Shown in pieces: positions 22,246 through 33,851 of a stretch of DNA of 64,000 nucleotides; position 1 is the first letter of the stretch; every line of letters starts with the position of its first letter. The position numbers and the translations under genes are program-made. Source of the stretch: Colletotrichum lupini (lineage: Eukaryota > Ascomycota > Sordariomycetes > Glomerellales > Glomerellaceae); contig NC_064680.1 in NCBI RefSeq assembly GCF_023278565.1, forward strand, positions 310,001-374,000, given 5' to 3'. Under the pieces are notes generated by a model. It was not told the origin of the DNA and did not search any database. It saw only the letters and a list, made by a program, of their open reading frames with translations.

Positions 22246-23097
22246 GACAATGACTCCGTTGTGATGGACTTTGTTTCGGGGGTTTCCGACTACCGAGGTG
22301 GAAACGGGACTTGTCTTTTTCTCTGCCGTTAATCAGTAATACCTGAATTGAAGATTCTTACCCCGGCTATTGGTGCGGATGATCCGTGATCAGGCGGCGC
22401 CGCCGACCCAACTTGAAATATTGTACTCTAACCAATTGCAGAGTTGGGGCATGGAAAGCGATTTGAAGCTCCTTGGGCACCTCACTGGCCTGTAAGACTC
22501 TCTGAAGATATGACAGATACGATTGATTCGATCGTAATTTATCCGTCTTGAGATGTTTGTTTTCCCATTTCTGAAATCGGTCCATTTGCTTTCCTCTGGA
22601 TACTGTACCTATGGATCCTCTTCAATCATCATCTTACAGCGAAGCTCTCATTATGCGGACTGAAGTTGAGTCCAGTCGGTGATATTAGGTAACCTCAACC
22701 CCCAAAGTAGTCCTGGTTTCTCACTCACAGGCAGCTACCCACTAAGTCTCGGACTTTTTTACAGTGTAATTGTACGTCAGCTCCGCGTAAGCAGCCTGGG
22801 GATGTTCGATTCAGTTAGCGATTACCCGCGATCTAAAGTTACACTCTAACAGAATGTCACAGCACTGCTGCAGTCAAGTCTCTAGGCTGTGATCAATGCC
22901 CTGTTAGTGAGGACCCCAGACATTCCCTTCCAATGGCGTACTCGACAGCTACATCGCCAACCTCCATCTTCAAGAATGCACTCAAGTTTTGGTTCTTATG
23001 ACGAGATTGCCTTGCGTTTGAACTCAAAGGTCTTCACTCACCTTACACAATCAAATAAGCGATGACATGAATTTACGGAGCTGAACACGCCACAGAC
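22246..23097. other. Intergenic: between secreted protein and polymerase
   Basis: This holds the 3' flank of the secreted protein and the promoter of the polymerase gene. No gene is recognised; an open frame at 22367-22585 (-) has no support. Confidence 0.5.
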
Positions 23098-24843
23098 ATG
23101 TCCGATGACAGCTTCACGTTCCCGACTGATCCGACGAGCGCAGAATCACAATTCACCCAGCATGACCTGCAGCTCCTTGGACAATCATCCCCAGAATCGC
23201 CTCTCCGAGTTGTTGCACTCGTCGATTACGACTCCTTCTATGCCCAGTATGAATCTGTCAGGCTGGGTCTTCCCCCTTCCAAACCCCTCGCAGTGCGCCA
23301 ATGGAACGCCATCATCGCGTTGAATTATCCAGCAAAGGATCGCGGACTGAAGAGGACTATCTCAGTGGAGGAAGCCCGTCGGCTCTGCCCAGACATCGTC
23401 CTTCAACATGTCCCAACTTGGAGGGAAGGCGACGATTGCTGGAGGTACAGGGCCGACGTTCTGGACAATTTGACGACGGACAAGGCCTCTCTGGACCCAT
23501 ATCGCGACATGTCGCGAAGGACGATGAAGCTTGTGCGAAGGATTCTTCCGGCCACGCCTGCGCCTACCATCGAGAGAGCCGGGGTGGATGAGTTCTACGT
23601 TGACCTGTCAGCTCAAGTCTACCAGATTCTGACGAAGCGATTCCCTGGATTGGGATCGTTCAGCAACAACGCCGAAGAAACGCTACCGCTACCCCCGGTG
23701 GACACGTCGCTCAACTGGAAGTCGGACAAGGTGATGGATCTTCCCAATGCCCGTGACCCAGAATACATACTCGACTGGGACGACGTGGTACTGAGCATCG
23801 GGGCTAGCATTATTCTCAATATCCGCAAAGAGATCAAGGCGGAACTGGAACTCGCCACGTCCGCTGGCATTAGCCATAACAAGATGCTCGCCAAGGTCGC
23901 TTCTCGAATGAACAAACCATTCGGTCAAACAATCATCAGGCGCAAATGCATCCCCACCATTATGCCGACCCTCAAAGTGACCTCACTCTCCGGTTTGGCA
24001 AGGCAGCTTGGTCAGAAAGTCGTCAAGGCGTTCGGGTCCGATGGCATACGCGACCTACTCCAGGTCTCACTTGCAGAGATGAGATCAGAATTGGGAGCGC
24101 CAGATGGTCAATGGGTGTATAGGGCCATCAGAGGTGACGAGACAGGCCCAGTGAGGCCCCGGAGTGAAGTCCAGTCTTTGCTGGCTGCCAAGACCTTTGT
24201 GCCCAAAGCCGAGAACCTTCAACAGGCCAGCAAATGGCTGCGAATCTTTGCGGCAGATCTCGAGTCGCGACTACGCGATCTCGATCTGGATTCAGAGGTG
24301 CCTCGACGACCCAGGACTATTGCTGTTCAACACCATATCCGGGGTCGGTTCGGCCCGACGCGATCCAAGCAAGCGCCGATCCCACCGCACGTCGAGATCA
24401 ACCGGGATACCATATTTAACATGCTGCATGGATTACTCAAGGATCTTACAGACCACGGTGAGTCTTGGCCGTGCTTGGGTATCTCTGTTAGCATGTCGAA
24501 TCTGGAATCCGGGGTGCCTACGTCTGATCCTGGGCACCGTATCACATCCTTCTTTACATCGGACTCCTCTGCGTCCCTTCGGAAACGAAGCCGAGAGGGA
24601 GATGTGGCGAACAAGCATGCAGGTAGAAAAAGGATGTATACAGCGAACGATGCAGCAGAAGGCTCAACATCAGAGAGATTAGCTACTGCGAGTATCTCGG
24701 CTCGGGCCGTTCAAGGTAGCTCAACAGACGAGCAAGGACAGCAATACTTGTGCCCTAAGTGTGACGAGGCTGTGCAGCCAGAAGATGTTCTCGAACACTT
24801 GGATTGGCATGTCGCAATGGAGATTCAGAACCAGGAAAGCTGA
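23098..24843 (+). CDS. Y-family translesion DNA polymerase, Pol eta-like
   Basis: A single exon of 581 residues. The Y-family palm motifs are VDYDSFYAQYE (catalytic D43 and D45, with Y48 at the steric-gate position) and GVDEFYVDL (D164, E165). The fingers/palm stretch WREGDDCWRYR, TDKASLDPYR is characteristic of fungal Pol eta. SAGISHNKMLAKVASRMNKP is the thumb/helix-hairpin region, and the little-finger domain follows at about 340-480. The C-terminus has a CPKC...HLDWH zinc finger (about 552-572), like the ubiquitin-binding UBZ of Pol eta. It would bypass damaged bases in the nucleus after recruitment to ubiquitinated PCNA. It is shorter and more divergent than the standard fungal Pol eta; it could be a second paralogue or a Pol iota relative. 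Confidence 0.85.
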   Translation: MSDDSFTFPTDPTSAESQFTQHDLQLLGQSSPESPLRVVALVDYDSFYAQYESVRLGLPPSKPLAVRQWNAIIALNYPAKDRGLKRTISVEEARRLCPDIVLQHVPTWREGDDCWRYRADVLDNLTTDKASLDPYRDMSRRTMKLVRRILPATPAPTIERAGVDEFYVDLSAQVYQILTKRFPGLGSFSNNAEETLPLPPVDTSLNWKSDKVMDLPNARDPEYILDWDDVVLSIGASIILNIRKEIKAELELATSAGISHNKMLAKVASRMNKPFGQTIIRRKCIPTIMPTLKVTSLSGLARQLGQKVVKAFGSDGIRDLLQVSLAEMRSELGAPDGQWVYRAIRGDETGPVRPRSEVQSLLAAKTFVPKAENLQQASKWLRIFAADLESRLRDLDLDSEVPRRPRTIAVQHHIRGRFGPTRSKQAPIPPHVEINRDTIFNMLHGLLKDLTDHGESWPCLGISVSMSNLESGVPTSDPGHRITSFFTSDSSASLRKRSREGDVANKHAGRKRMYTANDAAEGSTSERLATASISARAVQGSSTDEQGQQYLCPKCDEAVQPEDVLEHLDWHVAMEIQNQES

Positions 24844-26024
24844 TCATACAAAGAAGTCGGCCTCTCGTCAGTCTATGGATCCCCACGACAGGGTCTCTGT
24901 CTGCATTGGCCGTGCTCTCTAGAGGTAATTCACGTAAGGTAGGAAGACAGCGGTGGACGGGGTAGTAGGATAACGCATGGACTTCAACGCCGGTCCATTG
25001 GTACGGAATATTTGCCGTAGATATCCTGTTTCCGTTTCTAGGGGTTAATCACGACTTGATGACGAATGGAATTCATCGTGATGTCTAGTTCAGTCTCCCA
25101 CGTTGCATTGAACCCGGCATGGTTGGTCAAGATCTGCCGATAGGGCTGGGTATTTCGAACAGCCTAGTCTTAGGTAGTAGAGGGTGTGATCAATAGCCAT
25201 CAATCAAAAGCGAGAATACTCTGATACAGAATTCGATGCGCTCCAAGATGGCATCGATCTAAGTAGCATGTAGACTGGTTTGGCACCATCAAGCTACTAA
25301 CACCCAGTCAGACTTGACACTGGCGCGGCAAGAGACACCAAGACACGACGCTCTATCTTTATACATACAGATTTCAAACATAGGCGAGTCTTACTCGATA
25401 CAGCTCAGAACGCCTCCATTTCTATTCCCTTTCCTGATTCACAGGCTTTGGGCAGCTCGAGACTCGAGTTGAAGCTCACACAACGAATGGATGATCCACT
25501 ATTCCCCAGACTCCGAGGGATAAATTACCGTTTCTGGCAAGTGGGGGAGGGGCTTACAATCCGCGGGGTTCACAAGTCGGACGGGATGATGCCATTGTGC
25601 CGTTCCTCAGACGATTGTCCACATCAGGTAAAAGTTCGCCGAGTGTATTCCTTCTAGACAACGACGGCTGCTTGTTGTACTACAGCAAAAGGAAAGAAAG
25701 CAAGACTCGGGCGCTTTCGGACCATTTTCGGGGTCCACCGTTGAAGCCCATCTGGTCGAATTGGCTTCGGGTCATTGGCCGGCTATAGATGGAATAAGAG
25801 CTCCCGAGTTTGACGGACTCGTGGGGAGCTTTGGCACGGGGTTAATGCTATAGAGGGGTTCTAGTGGGAGCTGTGCGAGCTTTAAAAAGCAATGCCTCGC
25901 CCTCGCATATTCGCCTTACCAGGCTTTCCGTCTCTCGAAGCTGATCCTTTGCCTCTGATCTTTCTCTCCTTCGTCAGTTTTCTTGCCCGTCACTGGATCC
26001 CATCGTATCTGCACTTTGGTCAAC
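24844..26024. other. Intergenic: between polymerase and isomerase genes
   Basis: No gene is seen. The open frame at 25448-25657 has no domain. The last ~150 bases before 26025 are pyrimidine-rich, as expected of a fungal leader. Confidence 0.5.
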
Positions 26025-27306
26025 ATGCCTAGCATCGCTCGATTCCGCACGCTATGGGGCATCTCCCCTGGCGACAACTTCGCCAACTGGGTCGCTCTAT
26101 TCCCAGATCTCAAGGCCAAGGGCTACAGTAAGTCCACATTCGCATCGTTTTGACTCTAATTGTGAGAAAACCCTCGCCACTGACTCACTGCACCGCGTAG
26201 CCGGAGTCGAGATTGACTACAGAGACATTCCCGCCGAGCAACTACCCGAACTGAGACGCATCCTCGATCAATTTGAATTTCAGCTTGTCGCACAGTAAGC
26301 TTGAAGATCTCCCCTAGCCACCAAAAACCACCTGTGCTAATGCCCCCTGCTCTAGAATCATGTCCTCATGGCCCGGATACGTAGGTCCTAGGCCACCAGG
26401 GCTGACGCCAAAAGACCACCTCGAGCACTATCGCAAGCAACTCGAACGTGCCCAAGTTCTCAAGCCTGTGAAAGTGAACGCACAGTCTGGAAGGTACGCT
26501 CCCCCAACAGGTCACACATTGATTCCGGGACAGTGCTGAGTCTCGAGGAATAGCGACATCTGGACTCTCGACCAGTCCGTCGAGTTCTACCAAGGCACAT
26601 TCAAGATCGACGAGGAACTGGGGTTTGCGGGGCGAGTGACACACGAGACACACCGAAACCGATCCATGTTCAACCCGTACGCGGCAAGGTACATCCTGGA
26701 AAGAGTGCCAAAGTGAGTACTCACCCTCAATGACGTGTACCGAGAACTACTCTGACAGCGGCTACTCTGCTTCAGCCTTCGCATAACCGCCGACATCTCG
26801 CACTGGGTCGTCGTCTCGGAGCGTCTGTTGGACGAGTCCGTAGAAGACCAGGAGGTCCTCGAAAAGGTCATCCCGCATGTAAGTTGAAAGGAAACACCAT
26901 GTTTCAAGCGCGTAGGTGACCAACGTCGATACTGACGTCCATAGATCTACCACGTCCACGCCCGCATCGGCACAACACAAGCATCGCAGTGCGCCGACCC
27001 TTCAGACCCAGTCTATAAGCCCGAGAGGGAATTCTTTGAGCGGTTCTGGACAAAGGTCATTCAACACAGCGCGACTCGCGGCGCCGATTATCAGATCTCG
27101 TTTACGCCTGAATACGGGTTAGTTGCAATCAGCTTATTTTCCATCCCACAAGCAGGCAAACAGGTTGGAATCATACTTGCATACTGACACCCGCTGCTTA
27201 CACCAGACCGTACCCGTACCACCCCTACCACAGCCCGAGAGTGTATACTGAAGTCGCCGATACTGAGGGTCTTCGCCTAGAGGGACTCTTCTTGGCGGCC
27301 TTGTAG
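26025..27306 (+). CDS. Sugar phosphate isomerase/epimerase (xylose-isomerase-like TIM barrel)
   Basis: Seven exons: 26025-26127, 26201-26294, 26356-26493, 26554-26712, 26776-26878, 26945-27117 and 27207-27306. All six introns (60-89 bp) have GT..AG ends and the joined frame is open for 289 residues. The barrel starts FRTLWGI and GYTGVEIDY. Probable metal ligands follow family order: E143 (THETHR), D171/H174 (DISHW), H202/H204 (HVHAR) and E255 (TPEYG). The family isomerises or epimerises sugars or related polyols; the substrate cannot be told. Its 3' end faces that of the beta-mannosidase across about 250 bp. Six introns in under 1.3 kb is unusually many for this window. Confidence 0.82.
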
Positions 27307-27560
27307 ACAGATTGCTTGCCTCCAGGGCCGAGACGTGGTGGGCATGATTATTTTGAGATGGGGGATACGGGAATTTAACCTTACTTATTAGAGGCATAGA
27401 CTCACTGGCCGTGATCTTGGACTCAGTAGACATAGACAGCCTTTGATTCATTGCACCGTTTGACAGTCTGGGGTGAAATCCGAAAGACTTAATATTGCTT
27501 TTGAATCATATCCTGCTTCCTTAAACACTCCAAAGGTGATTCACTACCCGTGAATCTCTA

Positions 27561-30173
27561 TCAGTTGAGCATACCCAGATACCTCGTCTCAATCTTTGTA
27601 TCCTTGGTCGCACCCTTGACTCCAATTTTGACAACCTCACCGGGGACAATGTCTACCAAGTTATCGCTGAATACCACAGCATCATCCTCAGCCTCCAACG
27701 CGACACCCTTGACGGGAACCTCGGCACTGATCTCCACCACATCACCGCCCTCCGCAAGTGTCGCCTTCAGGCTCTTGGGCTTTTGCAAGTGCAGATACTT
27801 GAGCGGCTCAGGCCAGTTGACGTATCGCGCAATCTGCTTGCCATCCTGAATCAGGTACGCTGCGACGACGGTCTTGGCCTCATCGCCCTTTTGCCTCACG
27901 GGGACCTCAAAGGCGGCCATCTCCGTTGACCTGTTCTCAGGCAGGACAAAGCCCTTGTCAACAGTCTCAGAGTACGTCTCCTCCCCGGTCTCGACGTCCC
28001 ACGCCTTGACCAGCAAGTCAACGGTCAGGTCTTCCAGTTGCAAGTTCGAGCCCCAAATTTCAATCTGCGTCTTGGTTTCGATATCGACGCGCGTGTACTT
28101 GTCCTTGGGGTGCTTATGCTCCGTGCGGGTGATGCCAATGGAAATTGGCGCCATCTCGCGCTTTACGGTGAAGTAGGCGTGCTTCGGGCGGAGATAGTAG
28201 TCGCAGATGGCCCACGAAGTCACGGGCCAGCAGTCGTTGATCTGCCATACCAGTGCTCCGCCGCAGTATTCCCTCCCGGGACCTTTCCACTGCCTCTTCC
28301 ACAGTCTGTAGGCCGAGGCCAAGCATTCAGCCTGCATCAGCTGCGTGCAGTACACAAAGTGCTCCAAGGGATCGGGCGCGTAGCGGAAGTTCTCTACCAG
28401 GTACAAGGCAATGCGGCGCTCGTGGCCGTCGGCTTTGTTGTGGAAGTCGACAGTCGAGGATTGAGGGTAGCGGTCTGGGTCGTCCTTGCCTTTGGGCAGG
28501 TATGCATCAATGGTCTTGACCGAGGGGAATGCCTCCATGCCAAATTCTGACACGAAGCGGCCGACAAGCTTGTCAAAGTTTTGGTACTTTTCTTGTGTGC
28601 CGTGCCAGACGTTCCACTGGTGAAGATCGCCGACCGTGGGGTCTCTGGTGTCCTCCCCACTCCAAGGGCTCCCAAAGTGGTAGTAGGTGTCGGGGATGAG
28701 GTCTTTGCACGTATCGACGAGGATCTTTTCGTAGATGTATCGCGCAGGGAAGTCGGTCTTGAGCCAGCTCTCTGCATCCTTATTTGCGAGATCGTATGTC
28801 AGATTCTCGCTTTCTGCATACTGGTAGTCTTCGTTGTTACCCGCCCAAATGACAATGGAGGGGTGGTGACGCAGCATCTTGACGTTTTCTCTCGCCTCTC
28901 TGTCGATAGACTTTAGAAGATCCGGCCAGGTAGGGTAGTTGCCGCATCCAAACATGAAGTCTTGCCACACGAGGATGCCATACTCGTCGCAGGCATCGTA
29001 GAACTCCTGCTCCTCGTAGATACCACCACCCCAGACACGAACCATGAACTGATTGCCGTCTGCCAGCAGGCGGATCCAGTCGTAGTACCTCTCCTTGCTG
29101 ATGCGAGGGATGAAGTTGTCGGCAGGAATCCAGTCGCTTCCGCCGCAGAAGATGGGGACGTTGTTGACTTGGAAGAAGAATGATGTTCCCGGTTGCTCCT
29201 TGACCGGTCTCTGCACCAGCTCGACCTTGCGGATACCAATCTTCTTGGACAGGGTGTCGACCTCGTCGCTGCCGCTAAGGAGGGTGGCTGTCACGGTGTA
29301 CAAGGGCTGCTTGCCGTAGCGAATTGGATACCACAGCGCAGGGTCTTGTATTTGGAAGGTTGCTGCGATATCCGCGTCGGCTTTGGCGTCGATCGTCTCC
29401 GAGGCCAGCGACTTGCCATCGAGTGACACATCGAAGCGGACCTTCGAGGCCTTGCCTTCGGTCGTGGCGTGAGCGACTACCTTGGCACTCTTGAGGGAGT
29501 CGTCCACAGTGGTCTCGAAGTAAAGATCGGATAGGCGCGACTCGTAAATTTCGAGGTTGATTGGCCTCCAAGGACCGCACGTCAAAAGAGTCGGGCCCCA
29601 ATCCCAGCCCTAGCAGCGTCAGTATAATCATCCCAGCCAAATGGGGGCCTATGGAGCGCATACCCAGTGGTATTGAGCTTTGCGGACTGCAAGTCTCGAG
29701 TTGTCACCGTTCCAGCATCCCCACTTGTGGTCAGGGTACTTCTCAACCAGCTTCCAACCCCGTAGGTATGCACTGTCAAAGGTGATTTCGAGCTCGTTCT
29801 CCCCATCCTTTTTCAGGACAGATGTGACATCGACACGCTCTGGTGTGAACATGTTATCCGTTTCCAGGATTGTCTTGCCATTGAGCACAACGGTAGCAAA
29901 GGTGTCGAGACCGTCAAAGGCCAAGATTGCCTTGGCACCCTCGGGGATAGCCTTTGAGGCGAAAGTGGTCTTGTACAGCCATTGCACCTCGCCAATCCAC
30001 TGGACATCAAGCTCGTTTTTGCCGATGAAGGGGTCGGGGATGACGTTGTGGTGAATGAGGTCGAGGTGGACGTTTGTTGGGAACTGACTGACAGCAAGGA
30101 GCTCGCTGTCCTCTTTGCCGGCCTGTTTAAACTGCCAATTCTTGTCGATTGGGATGACGGTTCGTGATGCCAT
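27561..30173 (-). CDS. Beta-mannosidase, glycoside hydrolase family 2, probably intracellular
   Basis: Exon 1 is 30173-29664, intron 29663-29610 (54 bp, gtatgc..ctag), exon 2 is 29609-27561; 852 residues. Domain order is a GH2 jelly-roll (1-190, with HWGWDWGPTL spanning the splice join), an Ig-like domain (about 190-310), a TIM barrel (about 310-620) and C-terminal beta domains. Catalytic residues are E430 as acid/base (WAGNNEDYQY) and E525 as nucleophile (VSEFGMEAF). It hydrolyses terminal beta-mannose from manno-oligosaccharides. There is no signal peptide after MASRTVIPIDKNW, so it fits the cytosolic (mndB-like) class acting on imported oligosaccharides rather than the secreted one. An in-frame upstream ATG at 30261-30263 would add 30 residues without the look of a signal. 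Confidence 0.9.
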
Positions 30174-32617
30174 TGTTTGGAGGGGGCGGCGGTGGCTGGA
30201 GGTGTTAGCTGTGGTCGAGCTGCGGATGAGCTCTGGATGAACGCGCATTGCGTGGGGAAACAATCAGGATGCAATGAAGGTGTGCAGAGATGCCAATTGA
30301 AATAGTAGATGGGTGGGATCTCACCAAAGATAAAAGGGAAGAATCCCGGGATATTTGCAGGCGCGCGCAAGAGCGACGATGAAGTCGGGGATGAGCGCAC
30401 CGAGCGCAGGTGCCCCGCGGAGGATGGCGGGGTAGATGGGTACCTTAAGGTGCCTTAGATGCTGGTCCGGGACAGGGACGGGGGGTTGGAGGGGCCGAGG
30501 GGCAGATCGTGGTGCTGGGTGTCTTACTGTGAGAACGTCGAGGGTGAATGAGACAAGACAAAAATCTCGCTCAATTGGCAACCTCACGACGATGCGGAGC
30601 AGCAGAGAGTAAGTGAGACTGTGTAGCTGATGGTGAAAGCTCTCAGAGAATCTTCACGCGAAATGACTGCCATACGCGTGGAAGACTGGGAGGATGTGTC
30701 GTCCTCATATACTCGTCACCATCTCATCCATGCACCACACTCACTCATACCAGACCGGGGAGCTCTCTCCACTTGAGCTCGCTTCACCACCTCTCATCTC
30801 ACCTCATCTCATGCTTTTGGTCTTTGTAGGCAATTGAGCTTTCTCTACACTAATTCGTATAGCTCGCCTCACCTCGGGATCGGCGCAGAGGTGTTCAAGC
30901 CAAAATATCCCTGAACTCCGACCAACATGTCCAGTTTCCGGGATGAGAGTCTCCTCCAACCTCGTGCAACTTGCCTCAGTCTGAACGACGGGACGACACC
31001 CGCCGAGATGCATCTCCATTCCCTCCATGCCCGATCCATGATCCAGGGCCCCTTTTCCCTCATAGGCTTTTTCCCCGTTGGATTCCTTGGAAATCAGCTC
31101 CCCCACACCTCCCACCTTGTCTGCTCTCACTTACCGGTATTCCCCATCTGGTCCAAGCCAGGCACGCGCGGAGAATGAGGGACGCCTCTTTTTCTCCAAC
31201 GGGCACAAGACTGTCTGTTCTCTAGGATTAGAAATGGAACATTGTTTAAAGTGTGCTGCCACGGTGTGGTTACATCCCTTGCTGGATAAAGTCAACCTGC
31301 CGGCGGGCTGCATTCGGAGGAAGCCACGCACATGGCTGCAAGACCAAGGGGCTTGAGTGAGGTGACCCTTTACCTCGTGCTTCTGTTCTAAGAGTCCAAC
31401 TACTATGAGAACGTCTGTGATGGCAATGCTGCCCCTCACCTACCTTACCTTGGCCGGGCTGGTTCTACAGTAGCAGCAGAGAAGCCCACTGACGGCGCAG
31501 CACATGTTCTTGGCAAGAGACCGTTCCCATCACGCCGGTATCCTCTTGGGTACAACTCGTCATGGCAAATCGGCAACTCTTCCTATTCGAAGGCCTTTGT
31601 CCCAGTTCCCATAAATATCGTCAAGTCTCACCATCGGGGATATAAATCACCACCGAACGGAGTGGAGAACCGCCTCTTTACCCCAAATATCCAAAAGATT
31701 CCCCCAATTCCACCTTGGAGACCCCTGCTCACCTCGGTGGGGTTCCTTCGCGGAGGGAGGCCCTCCGTCTTCTCTGTTGGGAATAGCCGTGAGAATCGCT
31801 GCATCATTCTCCGATGCTTCAGGGCCCGAGGATAGCCTCATGACGACCACCTTCCACGTTGTCAGTCTCCCTCGCTCTTACGATACGGCAAAAGCTTACT
31901 CTGGTTTCGAATCACTGGCTTTCTCGGCCGTGTTGCAAATGCATTGCAGTTCTGCAGCTCGCCGTTTCAGGTTTTCAATTGTGCCGTCCTTCTCATCCTC
32001 TGGCATCACATCGCCCGGGTGGGCTTCCAGTGGGACGGATGCATTCCCGCCGTTCATCACGCCCTTCACTTCACGGCCAATATCAGATTCGAGATATTAC
32101 ATTTGCCAACGATCCAGGAAGCCAAAGCTCCGTCATGAGACTGTTAAGATTGCCTTTTTGATTCAAATTCCAAATCAGATCATGCAATTAGTTCCATGTT
32201 CCCCATAGTCGAACCCTTCTAGTCACCGGCAAAAGTCACATCATCAATACAAAAAGCACCCGCCCTGTCTGCATGTACCAAAAGGTGCCATTAATGTATG
32301 TAGTTGTGAAAGCGAAGCGTGTATGTGTATGGCCAGCCCTGACCTAAGAATGAGGTATCTATCCCGCAACGCCAGCTCCCCCAACTTCGACATGTGAAGC
32401 GAACGTGGTTCCTTCGTCGTCAACCAAAAGTCAGGTACAACGCTAATCTCGGACCCTCGAGCCCGTAGTATCCCGGCCCTGTGATGGACCATCCCTTGGA
32501 AAATAAAGACTCCTCGCAAAACTCCACGCCCAAAGACACCAACCAGCAAGAATCCAAGTTTCGTCTCTTCTCTTCCACCATGTATGGCACCCTATGGTAC
32601 CATAAGGCAAAAACACC
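30174..32617. other. Intergenic: beta-mannosidase promoter and 3' flank of Rab gene
   Basis: 2.4 kb without a supported gene. Open frames at 30804-31130 (-), 30927-31356 (+), 31777-32208 (+) and 32244-32549 (-) have no domains and overlap one another, so they look like chance frames in GC-rich spacer. TATA-like and CT-rich segments occur near 30700-30850. Confidence 0.45.
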
Positions 32618-33851
32618 TCAGCAGCAGTTGCCCCCTCTTCGTCGGTTCGACAACGTAAAGACCTCTTCCCAATCTCTCAGCCCCCAGTTTGCGCCGCTGC
32701 GCGTGTTTCGTCGGCCTCTTCTTCTGCGGACACCTCCCGCTTCATCGAGTGTCGCGCCAGTCATGGAGCTCTTGATACTCGCGCCGTCGCTGGCTCCCGC
32801 ATTCCATCCACCTCCGTATCCATCGCCGTATTGAATGCCACTCATCGGGTCGTCCGGATCAATATCGCCCAGCTCGATCTTGGTAAGGATCATTCTTGCG
32901 AGCCTCGCAAAGATTTCGTCAACATTTTCGCCGTTAAACGCGCTCGATTCCATCACCACCGGGATCCCGACCGTCCCTGCCCATCTGTTTGCGTCCGCAT
33001 TGCTGACTTCCCGCCCTTCCGGCGCCTCCGTGGCCTTCTGCTGCGTGCCGAGCGATGGCAGACTTGTTCCCGTTGATCCGACGGAGCCGTTTGCAAAGTA
33101 CGACATGGAGCCGACGCTGCTCGGTGTTGGCGGAGGAAGGCTTGTGTCGATAAGTTGGTCGGAAGCGAGGTCGAGCTTGTTGCCTACTAATAGGCATGAT
33201 AGATTCGGGGATGCTAGTGCGCGTGCGTCATTGAGGAAGGGCTGCAGACCGCGGAAACTGCTGTGATTTGTGACATCGTAGACGAGAATAGCCCCGGCGG
33301 CGCCTCGGTAATATGATCGCGAAACGGAGCGGAATCTTTCGGTGCCGGCCGTATCCCAAAGCTGGTGTTCCTGTAATCAGCATGGCCTTCCTTCCCAGTC
33401 GCGCTGTTGAGAGTTTAGGGGGCATACCTGAAGCTTTATCCGTTTCCGCCGTGATCCGGTGCCGACTTTGATGATCTTGCTTGCAAACTCGACGCCGATG
33501 GTCTGTGACGACAGGACTCTCCACTCGTTCTTGACGAAGCGGTGAAGCAGACAGGACCTGAGATCGTGGAGAAGCGCCATGTCAGCTATGTGCGAGGGCC
33601 GGAGTTGGTCGCGTGCTCCCATTCGGGTGTTGATGCCACTCACTTGCCCGTCCCGCTTGGTCCTAGCAAGATAATCTTTGCCAAGTAGTCGTACATGCTA
33701 CCCAGCTCCTGCGCACTCCGTCAGTATGCTATCCTATCCCATGTTCCCGGTCGTTATCGGATCGGAGCTCGTTTGGGTGGTTCCTCACCTGTTCGCCGGC
33801 GGTGCCGTTGCTCTCCTCGCTCGCGGCGCTGGAACCCCGCGGTCTCGTCAT
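32618..33851 (-). CDS. Rab-family small GTPase, Rab4/Ypt4-like
   Basis: Four exons: 33851-33789, 33708-33644, 33557-33428 and 33361-32618; introns of 80, 86 and 66 bp; 333 residues. G boxes: GPSGTGKS (37-44), SSQTIGVEF effector loop (59-67), WDTAGTERF (88-96), GNKLD (146-150) and ESSAF. The C-terminus GGNCC is a double-cysteine geranylgeranylation site. [17 protein letters not shown] and [10 protein letters not shown] are closest to Rab4-type proteins, which act in endosome recycling. Two oddities: the switch II glutamine that normally follows DTAG is threonine (T93), and about 60 extra residues sit between the G4 and G5 boxes, plus a long glycine/arginine-rich tail, making it far longer than a usual ~210-residue Rab. 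Confidence 0.87.

Noticed and set aside
30804..32549. Several 80-140-codon frames on both strands
   Set aside because: They overlap each other, lack domains and introns, and have the R/S/P-rich composition of chance frames in GC-rich fungal spacer.
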